64,000 nucleotides of DNA from Pomacea canaliculata (lineage: Eukaryota > Mollusca > Gastropoda > Architaenioglossa > Ampullariidae). The notes under the pieces were generated by a model, which saw only the letters and a list, made by a program, of their open reading frames with translations, ran no database searches and was not told where the DNA came from. Made by a program: the position numbers and the translations under genes. Shown here in pieces: positions 60,583-64,000 of the stretch. The stretch spans positions 14,144,735-14,208,734 of the forward strand of contig NC_037593.1 in the NCBI RefSeq assembly GCF_003073045.1, given 5' to 3'. Numbering within the stretch: position 1 is the stretch's first letter; each line of letters begins with the position of its first letter.

Positions 60583-60762
60583 TATATAAGACGAGAGATG
60601 AGTTCAGTCTCTGGTGCTGACATCATTTCCCCCAAATGGCGAGAGGTTAAACTCAGGTAGGAATGCCTCACCTTCACTCGGGGTTATCCCTGCGAGTCTT
60701 GCTTTGGCAAAAGTCCTTACTGGCTGGAGGGACATAAAGACCTTCATAGCTTGTCACCTCAG
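60583..60762 (+). promoter_or_regulatory. Candidate TATA promoter and first exon
   Basis: TATATAAG at 60583-60590 is followed by an initiator-like TTCAGTCT at 60603-60610. A strong splice donor, CTCAG then GTAAGACT, lies at 60762/60763. The putative first exon of about 157 bases contains only a short frame from 60662 (MPHLHSGLSLR) that ends before the donor, so it would be untranslated or non-coding. No downstream coding exon was recognised before the window ends. The TATA-initiator spacing is slightly short. Confidence 0.3.
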
Positions 60763-63700
60763 GTAAGACTTACTGTTGGCGATGCATACACAACAGCAGG
60801 CAGAAAGACATGAGAGAGAAGGCAGGATGAACAGACCGAAAGTCGCCAAACAACATTAATATTATTTTCTGTGTGTGTGTGTGTTTTGCTCTTGTATGCG
60901 TGTGCGTGGATGTAAGTGTATGTGGGTAAACTTATCTTCTAAAAAAAAAAAAGAAAACTGATGTCATTTATTTACTAGTAATCTAGCGCCAAACCATCTG
61001 CTGTCATTTTTCGTCGATGACAATAAACTAATTCCCTGTCTCCCACTACAATGCTGCTTATCTTAAATCCTCGAGATGCTTTTTAAGTTCACCAGGGTGA
61101 AAAACATTTTTCACGTGATTAGGTTTAGTCTAGCCAGTCCCCAAGCCTCGGCGAATAACATTGTTTCCTTCAAAAGATATACACTCGCTTTAACCTCGCA
61201 ATTCTCTCATCTCATTTTGAAAAGGTGGCTTCTCGTGACGTCACAAAAACCTGCTTCCGGTTATGGCAGTCTTCAGTAGCAAGAGCTTGAAATCCGTGGA
61301 TTGGCTGTTGCCTGAAGTGATGTCAGAATTTAAAATTTGGTTTAAACCAGGAACCTTTTACCCCTTAACATCACAATGCATTGTTGTGATCAGATAATGT
61401 CGTTACCGCGTTGTATTCAGATTAAGCCTTTGGCTCTCACGAGAAGACTTACAGATGAAAGTGAAGTGTCACAAGCTCACACACACATACAGACACAAAC
61501 CCTCCTAAGCATCGAGTGCTAAGAATACAATAATGCTAACAACGCAACAAAATAATTCTAGGAGACAGAATAATCCTAGGAATGTTTCTTACTGAGGATG
61601 ATGATGGCTGGTGGCACGAAGGACCTGATCTGGTATTCATTTCTTTGTGTCGCCTGCCAGAAGGTAGTAGAAGACCGTTCTGTTATACAGTCCTGTCCCC
61701 TGTTTAATGGTAATGACATGTGCTGTTCAGTTTTCAGCAAGTCTGAGTCTCATTTTGTTTTTCTCTCGAGGTGGCCTTTAAGCCCTTGTGACTTTTTTTC
61801 TCTCCGATGAAAGCGCAACTCGACAACTCGCGGGGCTCGGTGACATTTTTGTTAGCAGCCCCTCCCATACCATGTGAGCCCCCCAGTTTGTGAGAGATAG
61901 CACAACATTGCAGAATTGGCAAAGAAATTCAGGAGGAGATTGTATTTCACAGATAAACGAGTTTTTGTTTTGTTTTGTTTTTTGTTGATGTTTTGTTTTG
62001 GCAGTGGGTGAGATTGGCAATGAACATACTATTTTATAACGACTTGTGTGCACTCTATATACATCTCATAATGACAACATCGAAGAAATGTTTGAACAAT
62101 ACTCAACAAATTAATGTACGATGCTCTGTGTGTGTGCGTTCGTTGCTCAGTGTTCATCTCTGTAAATAAGTATTGATGAATGTGTATCTCCATTTACTAT
62201 GGTTCATTTTGTTTATTTATCAACAATTAACATTGCCCGTCATTTAGCTTCAGTCATATACCAATAGATATACTCATGCACATAATACACTCACTGAAGC
62301 AAAGCTTCTAGAAAATTTGTTGAGAGAACGTGCAGTTATGATGCTGTTATTTCATTAAACAAAAGATCTTCAATTAGCACAACATTCGAAACTGCCGAGA
62401 AACTTTCAAAAAGAAATAAATTCCCTCGGAGGCAACCATCTTTTAGACTGAGTTTCTTCTGACCTGCCTTCCTCCAGAAATTATGTTATTAACGACAAAG
62501 GATGGGGTCAAATCACTAATGTCGTTACGAAGCAAGAAACACAAAAGCAAACAGCCATCGTCATGTTGCCAGGTGTGAAATTTGTCAACACCATCTCCAG
62601 ACCTTAATGACAGTGACACTGACACACTTTACAAAATAGTGATCGTTGTTCGGCGAAGCATCCTATAGCTTGGTGGCTGCAGCAGTGAACTAAAGTGGTT
62701 CACCCTTTCCACAGGTGAAAGATATATATACTCCTTATCTATTATTGTTGGGTGGAGGGGTGTCTCCACAGTTGTGCCAAGGCTGGAGACCTTTCATCCC
62801 AATGCAAGTGAAGAGAGATGTACGAGTGATGTCAGCTCGGTCTGTAAAACTGTGAAAACTAGGATCAAGACGGTACAAGTGGTTGGCAAGGACCGTCTGT
62901 GCGACACAACCCTAAAGATTTTATAAATGAAAGAATAATAATACTGAGAATTTGTAAACATATGTAAGAAGATAAAATAAATTAAAAACAATAACATTAT
63001 ATCAACAACAATGGTGGTAATAAAACTATTAACTACATAAATAAAGTAAAACAAAGCTTGCATGAAACAATTCATCAAAAAATGACCGGAAGTGAATGAG
63101 TGATATCCTGAAAAAATTATTCTTTTTTTACTTCTCCTCTTGTGTGGCAGAAATAATATGAGGAAGAAATATGTCAGACAGGCCGGGTTATATCCCAGTT
63201 TTGTCCCCAGTAACACGGAGCTAAGTACTGGTTGTCTGTTGAGCAGGCAGGGCACTATCACATGTAGCAAGCATTAATCCAGAAACCTGGCGCGATTACA
63301 ATGGTTTCCATGGTTTCCATCTATCACAATCATGTGCCAGTGACCTACTTCTGTGGGGTGACTAAAAAGTCATCTTTAGTGATAGCGAGAATGTATGTTG
63401 TGTCTTTCTTTTTTCTTATTTTTTTATCTTTCTTCTTTTTTCTCTGTTGTCTGCCTGAAAGTGGGTTTTTTTTGCGTTCTTTGTTTCATTCTTTTTTTTC
63501 ACTCGTTAAGGATTTTTATTGGGTTTTTCTTCCTTTCCTTACTTTTGTTTTGTCTGTTGATTGCTTGTTTGTTTGTTGCTTTGTTTGTTTATTTGTTTGT
63601 TGTTGCTTGTTTGTTGTTTGTTTGTCTGTGCTATTTCTTTATTTTCCCTTCCCGCATTTTCCTTCTCTCTTTCTCTATGCATATATATTTAAGTATATAT

Positions 63701-64000
63701 TAAAAGAGTTGATTATACATAAATACAGAGTACCTGAATGCCAGCAAAAGCAAGAACTTCACGATATGTCTCTGTCATCACGATTGTCTTTCCTCTGTCA
63801 TCACGACCCACTCGGTGTCACGAAGTACAATTAAGAGGCAAAAAGTGCCCACATTCCTTATGCCGCTACAAATATCCGAGGGTCCAGTGCTCTCTCTGTA
63901 TCAACAGACCGAAATCGAATCAGTCCATATGACCTTTGCTAATAGAGAATTTTTCTCGCAGTTGCAAGCCGATTGGTATGTGCTAGGAGAGAAAGAGAGT
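60763..64000. other. Spacer without recognisable genes
   Basis: I found no family matches. A TTTG/TTTGTT-rich tract at about 63400-63640 produces phenylalanine- and valine-rich spurious frames, including one of 177 codons. GT and AC microsatellites occur near 60870 and 61480. If the promoter-like stretch at 60583 is real, this would be intron. Confidence 0.5.

Noticed and set aside
63301-63834. 177-codon phenylalanine- and valine-rich frame resembling a membrane protein
   Set aside because: It arises from T-rich TTTG repeats; the composition is simple and no motif is visible.

Overview
The window is eukaryotic nuclear DNA. Genes are split by short GT-AG introns of about 0.1 to 1.5 kb, spacers are AT-rich, and there are many microsatellites, tRNA-derived SINE-like repeats, a decayed RTE-type LINE and a hAT-like miniature element. 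The gene families and repeat types suit a protostome invertebrate, most likely a gastropod mollusc. That placement is inference; nothing in the window proves the species.

Layout, left to right. 1-13.1 kb is gene-poor: a LINE fossil near 7.6-7.9 kb and simple repeats. 13.1-14.8 kb (+) holds a class A peptide-type GPCR in three exons. 14.8-23.6 kb is gene-poor apart from a 31-bp minisatellite at 16.5 kb. 23.6-26.0 kb (+) is a Golgi carbohydrate sulfotransferase in four exons. 27.3-42.1 kb holds two arsenite methyltransferase (AS3MT) paralogues in head-to-head orientation, one on each strand. Each has nine exons, and exons 2 to 9 are equal in length between them. 42.5-43.6 kb (-) is an alpha-1,2-fucosyltransferase (GT11), tail to tail with the second AS3MT. 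46.3-56.8 kb (-) is a complete 20-exon prolyl oligopeptidase with a predicted membrane-anchor extension. 57.0-58.2 kb (+) is PTRHD1, starting 199 bp from the oligopeptidase start codon, so the two probably share a promoter. 58.2-64 kb is gene-poor, with a SINE-like repeat and one promoter-like stretch.

The genes do not form one pathway. The sulfotransferase and fucosyltransferase are both Golgi glycan-modifying enzymes. The AS3MT pair would methylate arsenic with S-adenosylmethionine. The most notable points are: the right-hand AS3MT has glycine where the family has its fourth catalytic cysteine (human Cys206), while the left-hand copy keeps it; the oligopeptidase carries an in-frame hydrophobic N-terminal segment; and the GPCR and sulfotransferase show single-base frame slips within otherwise well conserved exons, which look more like assembly indels than decay.

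Exon boundaries were read by eye from splice signals, reading phase and remembered family sequences. No alignment or transcript was available.
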